Shown here one piece after another: positions 19,331-32,059 of a stretch of DNA of 64,000 bases (position 1 is its first letter; every line of letters begins with the position of its first letter). Source of the DNA: Acrasis kona (Eukaryota; Heterolobosea; Eutetramitea; Acrasida; Acrasidae). The notes below the pieces were generated by a model. It did no database searches and was not told the origin of the DNA. It saw nothing but the letters and a program-made list of their open reading frames with translations. The stretch spans positions 1-64,000 of the forward strand of contig JAOPGA020000995.1 of assembly GCA_026419775.2 (NCBI GenBank), read 5' to 3'. The position numbers and the translations under genes are program-made.

Positions 19331-20335
19331 TTAGAAAACATTACACTGGCAGACGGGACATGATGATTTTGTCCTCAGCGCTCTATTTATACAATCTCTG
19401 TGGAAACGATGTAAACATGGCAGCGACGATACACAATCGCCACGTGCATAATCTTCCAAACATATTGGACATGATGCTTGATCTGCAATCATACCTTCTG
19501 CCAACTTCTCGCTACAGTACGGCGTCCCAGGCGGACTATCCGCGTTGTTGTCAACAATGTTGGGTGTGACGCCATCAATGGTTACCTCACTACTTTGAGG
19601 TATCTTGAACACAGGAAGCCTCGAAATTTCATTTTCGCTGGCACCTCTCCAGAATGCAGAGTCTTGTTGGTTGTCTAGTTCTAAAAGTGTCTCATAGTCG
19701 GCTTCGTTGAAATCACGATCGACCATTGCAAGCTGCAGCCGGTACAAATCAACTCCACGGCTTCTTAGCTGCTCTTGAAGCTCTAGTAGATGTGCCGTTG
19801 GTGTTGTCTGGCTGCTATTATGACTTAAGAGTGTGGCCATACCTAAACGTTGCATGTGCTCTCTGACTGCTTGAGCGGAGGTGGAGTTGCTGGTCATGAA
19901 CCGTTGGACTATTCGTCTGAAACATAAGCCAAAGGCACAGCACATCATGCAAGAAATGAAAAAGATGTTTGGAATCATGATGACATAGGTAAATATACCA
20001 CGATTATTTTTCGCAGCATCGTCAGCCTCTTGTCCAGGCGTACCTTCTGTTGGCTTTATAGTTCCAAGCGTGGCCAGGAACACTAGAAGCACAAACGTTA
20101 TTTGTAGTAACACCAAAAGTAGCACCACTGAAAGAAGTATAAGCCTTGCTTTAGTACTGTCTGATATTCCGTTGGGGCAACAGCCAAACACTCTTTTAAA
20201 AAGAGGTGGTTGTGACACTTCATTATTTTCTTGCTGTTCGTCCCCATTCATTAGGAACGGTTGGTCATCTCCGTTGACATCAATTATCGCGTCATCGGCA
20301 TCGACGTGTACTACGGTAGGGGTTGTGTTTGACAT
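19331..20335 (-). CDS. Membrane RING-H2 E3 ubiquitin ligase, 334 aa
   Basis: Start chosen at ATG 20335 (MSNTTPTVV); the open frame upstream has no ATG. Two hydrophobic segments, at about 60-90 and 115-140, flank a short Gly/Glu/Asp loop and anchor the protein. The C-terminus holds a C3H2C3 RING-H2: CPICLEDY, then C-L-H-R-F-H, then C and CPVC near 285-330. In this class the RING recruits an E2 to ubiquitinate membrane substrates (DSC/RNF or ATL style). Tyr/Glu/Asp-rich text between the membrane part and the RING is probably a substrate-binding linker. The stop is close to the end of the Cys-rich protein gene on the other strand (50 bp). Confidence 0.85.
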   Translation of the reverse strand: MSNTTPTVVHVDADDAIIDVNGDDQPFLMNGDEQQENNEVSQPPLFKRVFGCCPNGISDSTKARLILLSVVLLLVLLQITFVLLVFLATLGTIKPTEGTPGQEADDAAKNNRGIFTYVIMIPNIFFISCMMCCAFGLCFRRIVQRFMTSNSTSAQAVREHMQRLGMATLLSHNSSQTTPTAHLLELQEQLRSRGVDLYRLQLAMVDRDFNEADYETLLELDNQQDSAFWRGASENEISRLPVFKIPQSSEVTIDGVTPNIVDNNADSPPGTPYCSEKLAEGMIADQASCPICLEDYARGDCVSSLPCLHRFHRDCINRALRTKSSCPVCQCNVF

Positions 20336-20402
20336 TTCCTTCAAAATTATAAACAATATTTAAAATAGATCTATTTTAGGCGACTATTACAAAGAAAAAA
20401 AT

Positions 20403-21375
20403 TTATTGACCGAATCTCTGCTGACAACCAGCATACTGCAACAAGCATTTAGCAAAATCTTGATTAGAAAAACTTTTTAACGATTTTTTGACATGACTAT
20501 AAGATGAATATAACAGTTGGGAATAAACACAACTTACGATATTTCTACGTAACGTAAATGTAAGGGAGAGAATCCATACAAGGCCTTAATTGGTGCGATA
20601 AGAATCATAAGATTAGGTTCGCTGAACATTTCGTGACGAAAAACTACAAAATTAAAAAATGTTTTATTGATGTGTTCTTACCTGTGACTTGTTCTGATAC
20701 CATCTCTTTTATTTGGTCTTCACTCTTGTTGGATCCATCGTATCTTTGAATGATGCGGCTAGCAAGTTGAGCAATGTTGGGCTTGCCTAATGAAAAGTGA
20801 CTTAGGAATGCCAGCTCCACATCACCAGATTCATTGGGCTCCATTTTCTTGTTCACATGTATTGTTTTTGTATTTTTGTGGCAAGGGGTTGATATTTTGA
20901 CTACTAAGGAGTGTTGTGGTTTTTCTGTGAATAGTGAATGATTGCAATTTTGAACTAGCTTCTCTTGAATTGCATCAATATTGCTTTCAAATTTTCCTTA
21001 AAATGTTATAATCGTTACTTATCGTAACTTACCTTCGCAATCATATATGCTTATTGAGTTGATGTGGCAAGATATGCACCAAAACACGATTTGTGATAAT
21101 TTGTCAGAAAAATCATCAATATCACACCCAATATCACCCACTAAAAAAGCAATGTGTTTGGGCAGCTTCATATTTGGAATAAGTTGTTCCACGCGCTTTA
21201 CGTTGTCGGAGCCGAAATGCTCTATTATTCTATCTACTAGATTCCATATTCTATACTGCACGACGGAGTATATCGTTATAACAAGATAAAGTGGGTACAA
21301 AAGACCTCTTAGTGAGTCAAATAATAAAGACATCAATGGTTGATTGTTACAAATCTTTATATATGTAGTGCACAT
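20403..21375 (-). CDS. NUS1: NUS1/NgBR, cis-prenyltransferase subunit for dolichol synthesis, 285 aa
   Basis: Four exons: 21375-21033, 20996-20682, 20643-20538 and 20496-20403, with introns of 36, 38 and 41 nt and consistent phases. A membrane helix lies near residues 25-45. LPKHIAFLVGD, DDFSDKLSQIVFWC and ISIYDCEG follow human NUS1. The last exon gives EPNLMILIAPIKALYGFSPLHLRYVEIS and ends QYAGCQQRFGQ, retaining the C-terminal RxG motif needed for cis-PT activity. NUS1 pairs with DHDDS at the ER to make dehydrodolichyl diphosphate. Only 6 bp separate this ATG from the stop of the upstream gene; Met 15 (21333) is an alternative start. Confidence 0.88.
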
Positions 21376-21381
21376 TTTTAC

Positions 21382-22584
21382 CTAGCTAGCATAATAGGGT
21401 GTCTCTCGTAGAACGTTGAGTGCCTTTGAAACTTCTCTGTAGAAATTATCCTTATCCACCTTTACAATGTTGTTTTCTTTCAATGTGTGCTTGACCTCAT
21501 CAACATTTCTCCTGCTTACTCTAAGATTTTCCAAACATTTGGCTAGTTGATCAATGTTGATGTATCCTTTACCGGTTACGTCAATTAAATCGAACATGGT
21601 CTCAAAATCCTGTTTGTTTAGAATCTCATTATTCTTTTTCTTCTTCAAATTTTCAAGTAAAAGTATCAAATAAGAAGTCGGGTTTTCTGGTTTCTCCACC
21701 AACAAACTATTTAAAAGATATTCCATTAACTCATTGATCTTATTTTGTGCCATGTAGTTTTGCACCTCAGTTCTGCCCTTTAAATACTAGCGACTGTTAA
21801 AAACCACAAACAAAAAACATACCAAAGAGTTTTCCTCATGACATATCGCCTTATTTAATCGCCGTGCTCCCTCTTGTAAAGTAGAATTGTTATCGACATA
21901 AACCAAAGGAACATTGTATTTATTAAGGTACCTCTCAAACTGCTCTTGGGCTTTATCGGATTGAGAGTGAATACTCTGCTCAACAAGTCTCTCGACCTCC
22001 ACATCGTTATACACACCCAGATTTTTAAGACGCTCCTCCACCACTTTTCTTGGAGATCTCACAAACACAACTTTAACGTTCGCTTTTTTGCTAAGAGACC
22101 GTATAGCATCATGTAGCAACGAATAATTTTGGCCTGTAGTATCTGGTCTATTTAACTCAATATTAGCAGGAGGTAACTTGATTGCACTTGATAAATTTAT
22201 TACAAGCTTTTGTTTTTTCATGATGGCAGTGTTCACCTCAAGTGCTGGTATCCCACGATAAGTCCTGCCATCAATATCTATCGATTGCTGTACAAGCACG
22301 CTATCACTAGTGTCTGGCACAACTTGTTGTAGTTCGTTAAGCTCTCTCCAAATGAATAAAAAGTTTCTGCTCTTTATTCTGGTAGAGAACTCTGATGGTG
22401 TCAACGTCTGAAAATGTTTGTTGCTGCTGTATAGATGTTTCATGTCTGTCGGGCATGAAATAATGGTTGTTGAAAATAGGATATCATCGCTAGAGGTTTG
22501 AGATTGGAGAGCTTCAAACAAAGTGCTCTTCCCACACCCTTTGGGTCCAATCACTAGGAAGACATCACTTTTGTCTGTATTCAT
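21382..22584 (-). CDS. Guanylate-kinase-like P-loop protein fused to RIIa/EF-hand (EFCAB10-like), 388 aa
   Basis: Exons 22584-21823 and 21786-21382; the 36-nt GTATGT...GCTAG intron is phase 0. N-terminal half: P-loop GPKGCGKST (about residues 13-21), then a nucleotide-kinase-like core with VVFVRSP and a helical lid of the type seen in guanylate kinases. C-terminal half: INELMEYLLNSLLVEKPENP, a RIIa/Dpy-30-like dimerisation helix pair, followed by an EF-hand-like pair (DVTGKGYINIDQL) as in EFCAB10. Kinase-plus-RIIa combinations are typical of axonemal proteins (AK7 and LRGUK are relatives in style), so a flagellar role is likely but inferred. Without the splice it would look like two separate genes. 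Confidence 0.72.
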
Positions 22585-22770
22585 TTTTTACAATTAGGTT
22601 AACCTTATTTCGGCGCTAATGCGAAAATCAAATTTTTTAAAAGCATCAAAACGACGCCTCGTTGATTTAGACGAGAAATAAGCGCTTTGTGATAGAAGGT
22701 TCCATTATTCAAGAATTTGAAACGTCCTGGTCAATCTGTCAAAGGTCAATTATTGCTTACAAAAAAACAA

Positions 22771-24751
22771 ATGATAGACACAAAAACCATTATTGGTATA
22801 TCGATATTAGGGGGATGTCTTCTTATTGTTGTTATACTGATAATCATCGCAATATTGAGACGAAAGCTTAATGCCCGTCCAGTTCTAAATCCTATAATGG
22901 ACCTCACCCCTAACAGGAAGGCCCGGTACGACTTGGACGAAGTTGAAGAACTCGAACACGATCCACAAAATATATGGGATAGAGAAATCGCTGAAATTGT
23001 GCAACCTTCGGATTTAAGAGAGGTAATAATTCGTTCTCCAAAGTCACCAATAAGGGCCAATAAATCCCCTTCAACACCATCTGTACAGAACCCGAAAAGC
23101 CCGGTTGAAGGCAGAAGGCCCACGCCAAGAGGGACACTCGTTTATAACGATCTGGAAGATGACGATGGTGAAGGATTTTATAATAATGGCTTTTCGTTGC
23201 CCTCAGCGGGCAAGATGAGGTCTCACGTCCGCTACGCCCAAGCGTTTTTCGATAACGACGATGTGTGGGATGCACAAGTAGAATTCGAAAATGAATATCA
23301 CGGTAATGAAGATACACTCACAGTTTCATCACCTACAAACGACAACAATTTAAGTTCGAGAGCCAAGGAAAAACTGGATCGGGTTCAATTAAAATTAGAG
23401 AAGGCTGGCGCTAAAGTTCAAGATGGCTTTGGAAAGTTCAACGATAGAGTGGATCGGTTTAAGAAGCGCATAAAGAGAAAACAAGATGTAGCAACAGAAC
23501 AACCAGTCAAGTTTAATTGGAAAAAGCAACAAGACCAACCAGCGGCATCACCACAGAAACCAGTAATTAAAAGAAAAGACACTGCTACTGATTTGGAAGT
23601 GGCCACACAGGACTTGGTAACGGATCATCTGGTAGGAGACGTCAAGACGGATTATGAAGACGAACTTGCAGGTGCTGGTCAACTCACACACCGGAGAAAA
23701 ATACTTTTTGAGTTTTTACACACTGAGCAGAGTTATGTATCCACACTTGATTCATTGTTTGCGTACTTTGTTGATCCTCTAGATGAAGATCCATCTCAAC
23801 ATGGAGTCAACGAAAAATTCGTTCAGGCTTGCTTTTTGGAAATTGGAAACATTAGAGAAATGAACACCACCTTCCTTCAGCAGTTGGAAAAGATCATTCC
23901 CGACAATGATGACGACGCCACTTGCGAAAGAGCGCTTAGCGAAGAGATTATAAAGTGGTGTGCTGCCTTTAAACTATACGTTCCCTACATTAATGGATAT
24001 CAAGACATTATGAGGAAAATTGCAGACAAGAAGAAGAAGAGTTCCAAATTCAGGGACTTTTGTTTGGAGAGAGCAGAAGTCATGAAGGAAGCACGTCTGG
24101 GTCAACTATCGGGTTTAATGATAACGCCTGTCCAGAGAATAGTGAGTTACCGATAATTACAATTCTAACATTGTGTAGCCGAGATATCAATTATTATTGG
24201 ATTCGTTGGTTAAGGCAGATGCACTACGTTCTCAATCGGACATGAACAGATTACAAGCGGCGCTGGATATGATTAAGGAAGTGGCTGAATACTGTAATGA
24301 AAAGGAGAGAGAGTTAGAGAGCATGAATAAAATGTTCGAACTTAGCAAAGCACTTCACAATAAAGAATTAATTAAACCTGGTCGCATTCTGATGCTTGAG
24401 AATTTGAACATGCAATACGAACAAAGAAACTCTAAATGTGGCGCTTGTAATTTGTACTTGTTCAATGATTTGATGGTTATACAGAAAAAGAGCAGTATTA
24501 AAAAACCTCGTGAGATTGTGATTGACTCCAATGTTGTTGTGACTGCTTGTGATGAGTGTGCGTTTAAAGTCTCTACGAAGGATTTGTTGGAATCTCCGGA
24601 CCAAAAAGTGAGGGTTAGCAGCAATGCACCCAAAGCCAAAGGTGATTACTTGATGAAGTTTATTTGTAGCACACCACAGGAACGTAAATTATGGTTAGAT
24701 TCAATCAAAAAGGCTATAGACAAATCGAGTGGTGAGCACTCTCTTGTATAA
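22771..24751 (+). CDS. Membrane-anchored Rho guanine-nucleotide exchange factor (DH-PH), 647 aa
   Basis: Start at ATG 22771; exons 22771-24141 and 24179-24751 with a 37-nt intron. Residues 5-30 are a strongly hydrophobic anchor followed by RRK, giving a type III-like topology with the body cytosolic. A proline/serine-rich stretch (residues 75-130) and a charged linker lead to the DH domain (about 305-490), beginning RRKILFEFLHTEQSY (CR1) and containing the CR3 core PVQRIPRYQLLL, which is recreated across the intron. A PH domain follows (about 520-640) ending in a Trp-containing helix. DH domains load GTP on Rho/Rac. Anchoring by an N-terminal helix is unusual for this class. It converges on a RhoGAP gene. 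Confidence 0.9.
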
Positions 24752-24878
24752 ATAAAAATTTTTCACAGACAGTTTGAAAGAAACATCAGATTTTGCTTTT
24801 GTTGATTGGTTAGTTGCAAAGACTTTTATGTATATACAAAAAATCAAAAGTTTATATAATAATATACAAATGCAATTT

Positions 24879-25855
24879 TCACAAAGAACGACACTGCTGG
24901 GATGGGTTGGACGACTTTCTTCTCGATGCCGATGCAAATCTTCCTGATGATGAACGGATCAACTTGGTTTGGGGTGAGGTTGGGCTTGGTGGGTCTTGTT
25001 TGAATTCATCATACTCTGAGTCTTCAAGGACTCTTTTGATTTGATCAGCCCTCATGGCTTGCTTTTTAACCTCCTCATCCACTTTCTCTCCAAAAATAGC
25101 TGTTGCTTGGTCAATCATTGTTTGAAGTATAATGTTGATTTGCTGGTTGTCGCTGTCTGGGTTCTACACGAGTTAATGAAGCATGAAGTAATAAACATAC
25201 GTATTGATTGAACAGGATGGGGGCAAAAATTTCATAGAGGCTCTTTGTGGTCATATCATTCACATCTGTGAACATGGTGATTCTTTGTAGTGTTCGGAAC
25301 AGGCATTGGACGAACTTTTGGTAGGAGGGGGACAAAAGTTCAAGTTGCTTAATTAGCATCTTCAGTCTTGCACTCATGTTGGTTATACCTACAGTTGTTA
25401 ACCTTAATGCTAAACCAACACAAACAAACCTGAGCAAGCAATGACTTTGGTACCCACTTCTTCACCGAAAGGTAAGTTATTTTTCAGGAACCTCTTAAGA
25501 AGAGTAGAGGACACGCGGATATTATAGGAAGCATTGTCAATGAAGCCAAAGCGTTCAATCTAATTAGTATGTGAGTGAACTTGATTGTATGAAGAATACT
25601 TACCTCAGACTCAGCCTTCTTTATGTCATCGGGGTTCGGCTCTTCAGCAAACATTCTCTTGACTTCAATGCCCTTCTCCTCAATGAACTCAAGAGTGCGC
25701 CATGCAAACTGTGGTATTTCGTCGGTAGCGGCCTTGTATGCAAAGTTCTTTGTACAATAAACGTTGTTAGCGGGTGCGGGTAACTCCGATAGTTCATCCT
25801 TGGAGACCTCTCCGAGAACCCTTGATGCGCTCAAACTCTTCCTTCTCATGCTCAT
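24879..25855 (-). CDS. RhoGAP-domain protein, probably lacking the arginine finger, 284 aa
   Basis: Four exons: 25855-25604, 25559-25430, 25388-25201 and 25163-24879; introns 44, 41 and 37 nt. The fold is recognisable from IPQFAWRTLEFIEEKGI (helix A), SSTLLKRFLKNNLP (the llK-x-FLreLP helix) and DVNDMTTKSLYEIFAPILF (the NKMT...vFaPtL helix). Where active family members read EGIFR, this one reads KRMFA (about residues 67-71), so the catalytic Arg appears to be Ala. The Ser/Arg-rich tail (260-284) looks phosphorylatable. If the alignment is right it binds Rho-type GTPases without speeding hydrolysis. The RhoGEF gene converges with it, 127 bp away. Confidence 0.78.
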
Positions 25856-26337
25856 GTTTTAATTTTTTTATACGTCAAATTGCTGTCAGTCATTGCGGAG
25901 AAAATCTAACATTTCGTCAAGTAAAAATAGAATGGCATAGCATTTTGCGACGTCCATTTACTAGATTTGCTTCAAATTAGCCTTCGGAGGAAAGGACTAT
26001 CACTCATGCGGTCATGATATTCCCAAAAGGGCGAATCATTAGCGCCCCTGTGGTGGCAATGACGTAGCGGCCATGCTAAACTCCAAAATCATAAACGAGT
26101 CAATCGCTGCCATCCCCTTCGTCTCGTTTTGGGCCACTATTCAGTGACAGTCTGTCATTCTTAGTATCCCCCACAGCTTAACAAATAAGGCGTAGCCTGG
26201 TAATTTGGAGAAATAATGGTCGCCATCAAAAATGAATGACAGTTAAGAAAAATTCGAAAAATTCTTTTTTCAAATATTGAAAAGAATTTGAAAAAATTAA
26301 TTTTAGAGCATTCTTTATATTAGTTAAAAGCCACTAT
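25856..26337. other. Intergenic with a local GC-rich patch
   Basis: Between the RhoGAP promoter and the longin-gene 3' region. The patch around 25990-26200 is richer in G+C than the flanks and includes a small hairpin, GGGCG (26029-26033) with CGCCC (26043-26047). No ORF of note, no tRNA fold and no clear snRNA motif. The rest is ordinary AT-rich DNA. Confidence 0.4.
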
Positions 26338-26653
26338 TTAAAGAGTAGGTTCATCTTGAACTCTCATCATAAAAGTGAAGAACTTCTTTTCATCAAGGAT
26401 TCCCCGCTTCCATTTTAGGCAAGTGCTCAACTCCATTTTCAATCAACTCACATTACAACTACACTTCGCATACCATGGTAAATCTTGCTCCTCCTCCATC
26501 ACGCTATTGTTAATTGGTGTCATTGGTGTTATTATTTGGATTGAACCAGATCCATTTCGTGATAAGAGTGGTGCTTTCTCTTCTGTTCTCGGTCGCATTT
26601 CCTGAGAAAGTTGGAGGTCAATTAAAAAATCTATTCAAAAATTTTAGAAGATG

Positions 26654-27113
26654 TTATAAATGTAACAAACTGGAAGTTTTAAATAAAGGAGACTCAGGAC
26701 CAACTTCAATCTCCTGGTTGTATTGTTTTAATTTTTCTTCGAGTACAATGCTTGAGTCTTGTTTCCTGGTATCACAGGTACATTTGATATCTTTTAATAG
26801 TTGAAATGCAATGTCATTGCTGATTGTCTTGTGCTCTGTTACCACAAAGTACGTTAAACCGTTCGAGTGAAAATAATGTACTATCCAACTTGATAACTTG
26901 AGTATATGAAACAAAATCAATATACCTTTCGAATGTGATTGTTTTTTGGTGCTGGTGTCTTGGAATTCTGTTGCAAAATGTTAAAATCCTGTTCGACAAA
27001 TACTTTCTGTTTTTTGGGTATGAGGCTATCATCGCTCCTCTGCTATTTGATACAAGTGAAAAAATGAAGTAGGGCCCCTTTGTTTTCGCATGTGTAGTAT
27101 CTATATGTAGCAT
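26654..27113 (-). CDS. Stand-alone longin-domain protein (VAMP7/phytolongin-like), about 140 aa
   Basis: Exons 27113-26926 and 26888-26654 with a 37-nt intron (GTATAT...ATCAAG). The joined sequence tracks the longin fold: YFIFSLVSNSRG at the start, ILTFCNRIP, then FESWIVHYFHSNGLTYFVVT and IAFQLLKDIK, aligning with VAMP7/YKT6 longin domains; DSSIVLEEKLKQYN matches the linker after the VAMP7 longin. No SNARE motif or membrane tail follows in this reading. A possible donor at 26667 could continue into one or two more exons down to 26338, also without a SNARE helix. Longin domains act in vesicle sorting. The 3' end is uncertain. Confidence 0.62.
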
Positions 27114-27393
27114 TTTTTCGGGGGAATCGATTATTTCAGAAATTGTAAAGTTTTAACGGTATTTGACTTACAAATTGCAAACACTATGTGAACCCACCAC
27201 ACTAATGACACTTACCTCATTGTACAGCTTCCGTTCACGAAACCAAAATTTTAATCAAAAGGGAACATAATACATCACAATTTAGCGAACGGCATACATT
27301 TAAAAAACTAAACAGTGCCAGTAATTTAACAAATTTGTACACAGTATTTAAATCATTTATAACATTTATTGTATACAAAATAAAATTTAGGTT

Positions 27394-28947
27394 TCAATTT
27401 GATGCGTTCTTCAATTCATTTATACTATTGGACAGCCGCGAGCTCGTTCCTAGGGCCAGTGTAGACATCAGCCCACACGCTATGAAAAAGGGTGTGTGCA
27501 TTGTGAAAATGTTCGAAGCACAATAAGATAGTATTGTCCCGGCCGAGAAGGTCGCAACAGCCCTTGCGATGCAACCAGCACTATTGCTGAATCCCATCAC
27601 AGTGCCCACTTTACCGTGTGGGGCTGCATTATTTATGAGAATAAACACGGCGGTGAACGTCAACATTGTTGTGAACATTCTAAAGAAGCAATAAATGGCC
27701 AAAATGATCCATAGTACAACACCGCCTGCATGATTATATACAACATTTAAAAGTGGAGTAAATGTGAATGGCAATACACAGAGGAAACCTAAACGGAAGG
27801 TATCTAATTTACCAAGTTTTTCTGCAACATATCTAAAACAAGTAGGTTGTATCAACAATAAAATACCCTGCATGGTGTTATAGATACCAATGGTTTGATT
27901 TGTAAAAGACAGACCACCACTTGCGGACGGAATGATGCTCCAAAGAGGGAACAACTCCTCTTGCATTGTATCGCAGGCCGAACAGAAAAAGTATAATGTG
28001 CAAGTAATAATTACCTCCTTGTCACTACAAGCATCTATAATTTCGTACACTGCATTTTTTAGCGTGGTTAATAAATCTTCTTGTGTCTTTTCAAGTACCG
28101 GTCCTTCTATTTCAAGTTGTTCATCATCGTTGGTGTCCACTTGGGCGACCTGTACAAAGTCATCTTTACAATCTTTTACAATATCCTTTTTATCCTTCAT
28201 GAAGATCATACACATAATAAGGGCGACGATTTGAAAAAAGGCACAGAACAAACAAGGGAGTATGTATGGATACATTCTAAAGAAGGGAATATCGAAGGCA
28301 GAATACACTTTTGCTGGTCTTGACAACAAGCCTCCTATGGCGGGACCCATGATGGCACCTATCCCAAAGGTCAAACCATAGTACGAATAGGCATAAGCTT
28401 GGTTTGTGGAATCCGTTATATCAGCCAAATATGCCTTCCCCGTGCTCACATTACCGTTAAAAGTGCCACAAAGCGTTCTGAACAGAACAGCCATACCAAA
28501 GGACCGAGAAAAGCCGAAGGCAATCATGGTGGCGGAAGTACCGATGCAGCTCACCAAAAAGACTTTACGCTTGCTGAATTTATCACTCACGTATCCGAAT
28601 ACAAAGCCGGAGAATAGCTGTGCCAGAGCAAAACATCCCGCCAATTGCCCTGCATAGTACCCTGCATCTTGCTCCTTTTCAGCAAGTCCAAAGTCCATTA
28701 TCATAAAACCCACAAAGGGGAAGAGAAAGCAGTAATTAAATCCCTCAGTCATGAAAATAAAACAGACCGCGATCAATCCACCCATTGGAATCGGTGTCAT
28801 TGGTTTTTTATCAAGGTTATTCTCAACTGCTTTTTGGTCGTCATCCGGTTTATGTTGTTCTGTATCCTCACTGCTGTCCAGTAGTTCGACATTTTCGTTT
28901 TCGCTATCACTTTCGTATTCGTCGTTCTTCGTGACTGTTGAAGTCAT
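27394..28947 (-). CDS. MFS transporter, ZIFL/DHA1-like, 517 aa
   Basis: An intronless frame with about 12 membrane segments. A charged N-terminus (1-50) precedes TM1. The MFS signature between TM2 and TM3 reads GYVSDKFSKRKVFL, and the conserved motif in TM5 contains GPAIGGLLSRP. A long acidic cytosolic loop (about 255-300) separates the two six-helix halves. The overall pattern resembles zinc-induced-facilitator-like (ZIFL) and DHA1 drug:H+ antiporters; the substrate cannot be read from sequence. In the 5' region a 30-bp stretch at 29095-29124 (GTAAGA...ATCACAG, minus strand) has good splice borders and may be a 5'-UTR intron. Confidence 0.88.
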   Translation of the reverse strand: MTSTVTKNDEYESDSENENVELLDSSEDTEQHKPDDDQKAVENNLDKKPMTPIPMGGLIAVCFIFMTEGFNYCFLFPFVGFMIMDFGLAEKEQDAGYYAGQLAGCFALAQLFSGFVFGYVSDKFSKRKVFLVSCIGTSATMIAFGFSRSFGMAVLFRTLCGTFNGNVSTGKAYLADITDSTNQAYAYSYYGLTFGIGAIMGPAIGGLLSRPAKVYSAFDIPFFRMYPYILPCLFCAFFQIVALIMCMIFMKDKKDIVKDCKDDFVQVAQVDTNDDEQLEIEGPVLEKTQEDLLTTLKNAVYEIIDACSDKEVIITCTLYFFCSACDTMQEELFPLWSIIPSASGGLSFTNQTIGIYNTMQGILLLIQPTCFRYVAEKLGKLDTFRLGFLCVLPFTFTPLLNVVYNHAGGVVLWIILAIYCFFRMFTTMLTFTAVFILINNAAPHGKVGTVMGFSNSAGCIARAVATFSAGTILSYCASNIFTMHTPFFIACGLMSTLALGTSSRLSNSINELKNASN

Positions 28948-29886
28948 GACTGTTGGGTGTTATTACTTTTAAGCACTTGAAGGTTGACTGGTTATGAAAT
29001 AGTTCCTGACAGAAATAACCAAACATGGAGAAACAAGAGTGATAAAAATATCTGACAATTACATGTCGTGAAACGACGCGACCAGTCAAAGTTACTGTGA
29101 TAAAGAAAGATTTAGGTGTCTTACCTTTCAAAGTCAATGGACATCATCGGCGGCCAAACTCAATAGCTATTTAAGATAATTATCCATCCTTATATAAAGA
29201 GTAAGGAGTCCTATTTTCCCTCAAAATTTGTTTCACTCCCCGATGTATACCGGAATTTGACAACTTGTCTTTATCAAACCAGAAAGTAATCACCGTTTGA
29301 TCACAAAGCATGTTTGTGGTAGTTAGAGAGTGACAACGATGTAGTGGGAAGAAGAGATTATGGAATGAATAATTCTGTATGATTATCGACATAGAGGAAG
29401 TTGGAAAGGTTGGATTCTCAGAGTAACTTTCAAGAGAAAGGCGATTCGAATGTAGAAGAGACAAGTCGATAATAATCTCATTTACATCGGAGAAGGATGC
29501 TGAAGCTGTTACGCACGGAGATTGCGGTTATGCCATCTTTCTCTACAGCGCTGCAATTGATTATCCGTCTATTAGTACCTCAACAGCAGTTGCGACATCG
29601 CTTGCTTATGATCAAGATGGAAAATTTGAATGATGACGAAAGATCGTCAGAGCACAATTCAAACGATGACTGTCAAATTGCTTGTAATAAAATAATCTAA
29701 TTTGTCCAAATTCTAATCATTCACTCAATCAAGTTCACATTAATTGATGAAGCAGTTTGAAAAAGTACGTAAAGTATTTTTGACAGTATGTTTCAGTTAA
29801 GATTATAAAGTTTATTAGTTTTTGATTGTAAATGTGGTCAACTAATATATTTGAAATTCGAGGCTCTTTTGGAGCTTGTGATTGAA
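28948..29886. other. Unresolved region; a possible small coding piece near 29433-29700
   Basis: About 0.9 kb between the MFS and RecQ starts. On the plus strand, 29433-29628 is open and gives protein-like text (DAEAVTHGDCGYAIFLYSAA..., 68 codons, no ATG), while a second frame (ATG 29497-29700) ends in an acidic ERSSEHNSNDD segment. A 94-codon minus ORF (29464-29180) also exists. No joined model stood out, and a tiny-exon gene or a decayed gene is possible. The right part, from about 29705, holds the RecQ promoter. Confidence 0.3.
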
Positions 29887-31940
<2,054 letters not shown>

Positions 31941-32059
31941 TGTGTTGTAATTTGTTTGTACAATGCTATAAATAATCTTTTTGTAAAGTTATCGAATTGA
32001 ACTTTAAGTTATTCGGCGCTTTAATTTCATTCCTTGATTACAGAGTGGCTAGCTGTTTG

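Noticed and set aside
25990-26200. GC-rich patch considered as a U6-like or other small RNA
   Set aside because: A short likeness to the U6 3' region (ATTAGC..CCCCTG) is not backed by an ACAGAGA box or a pol III terminator in place.
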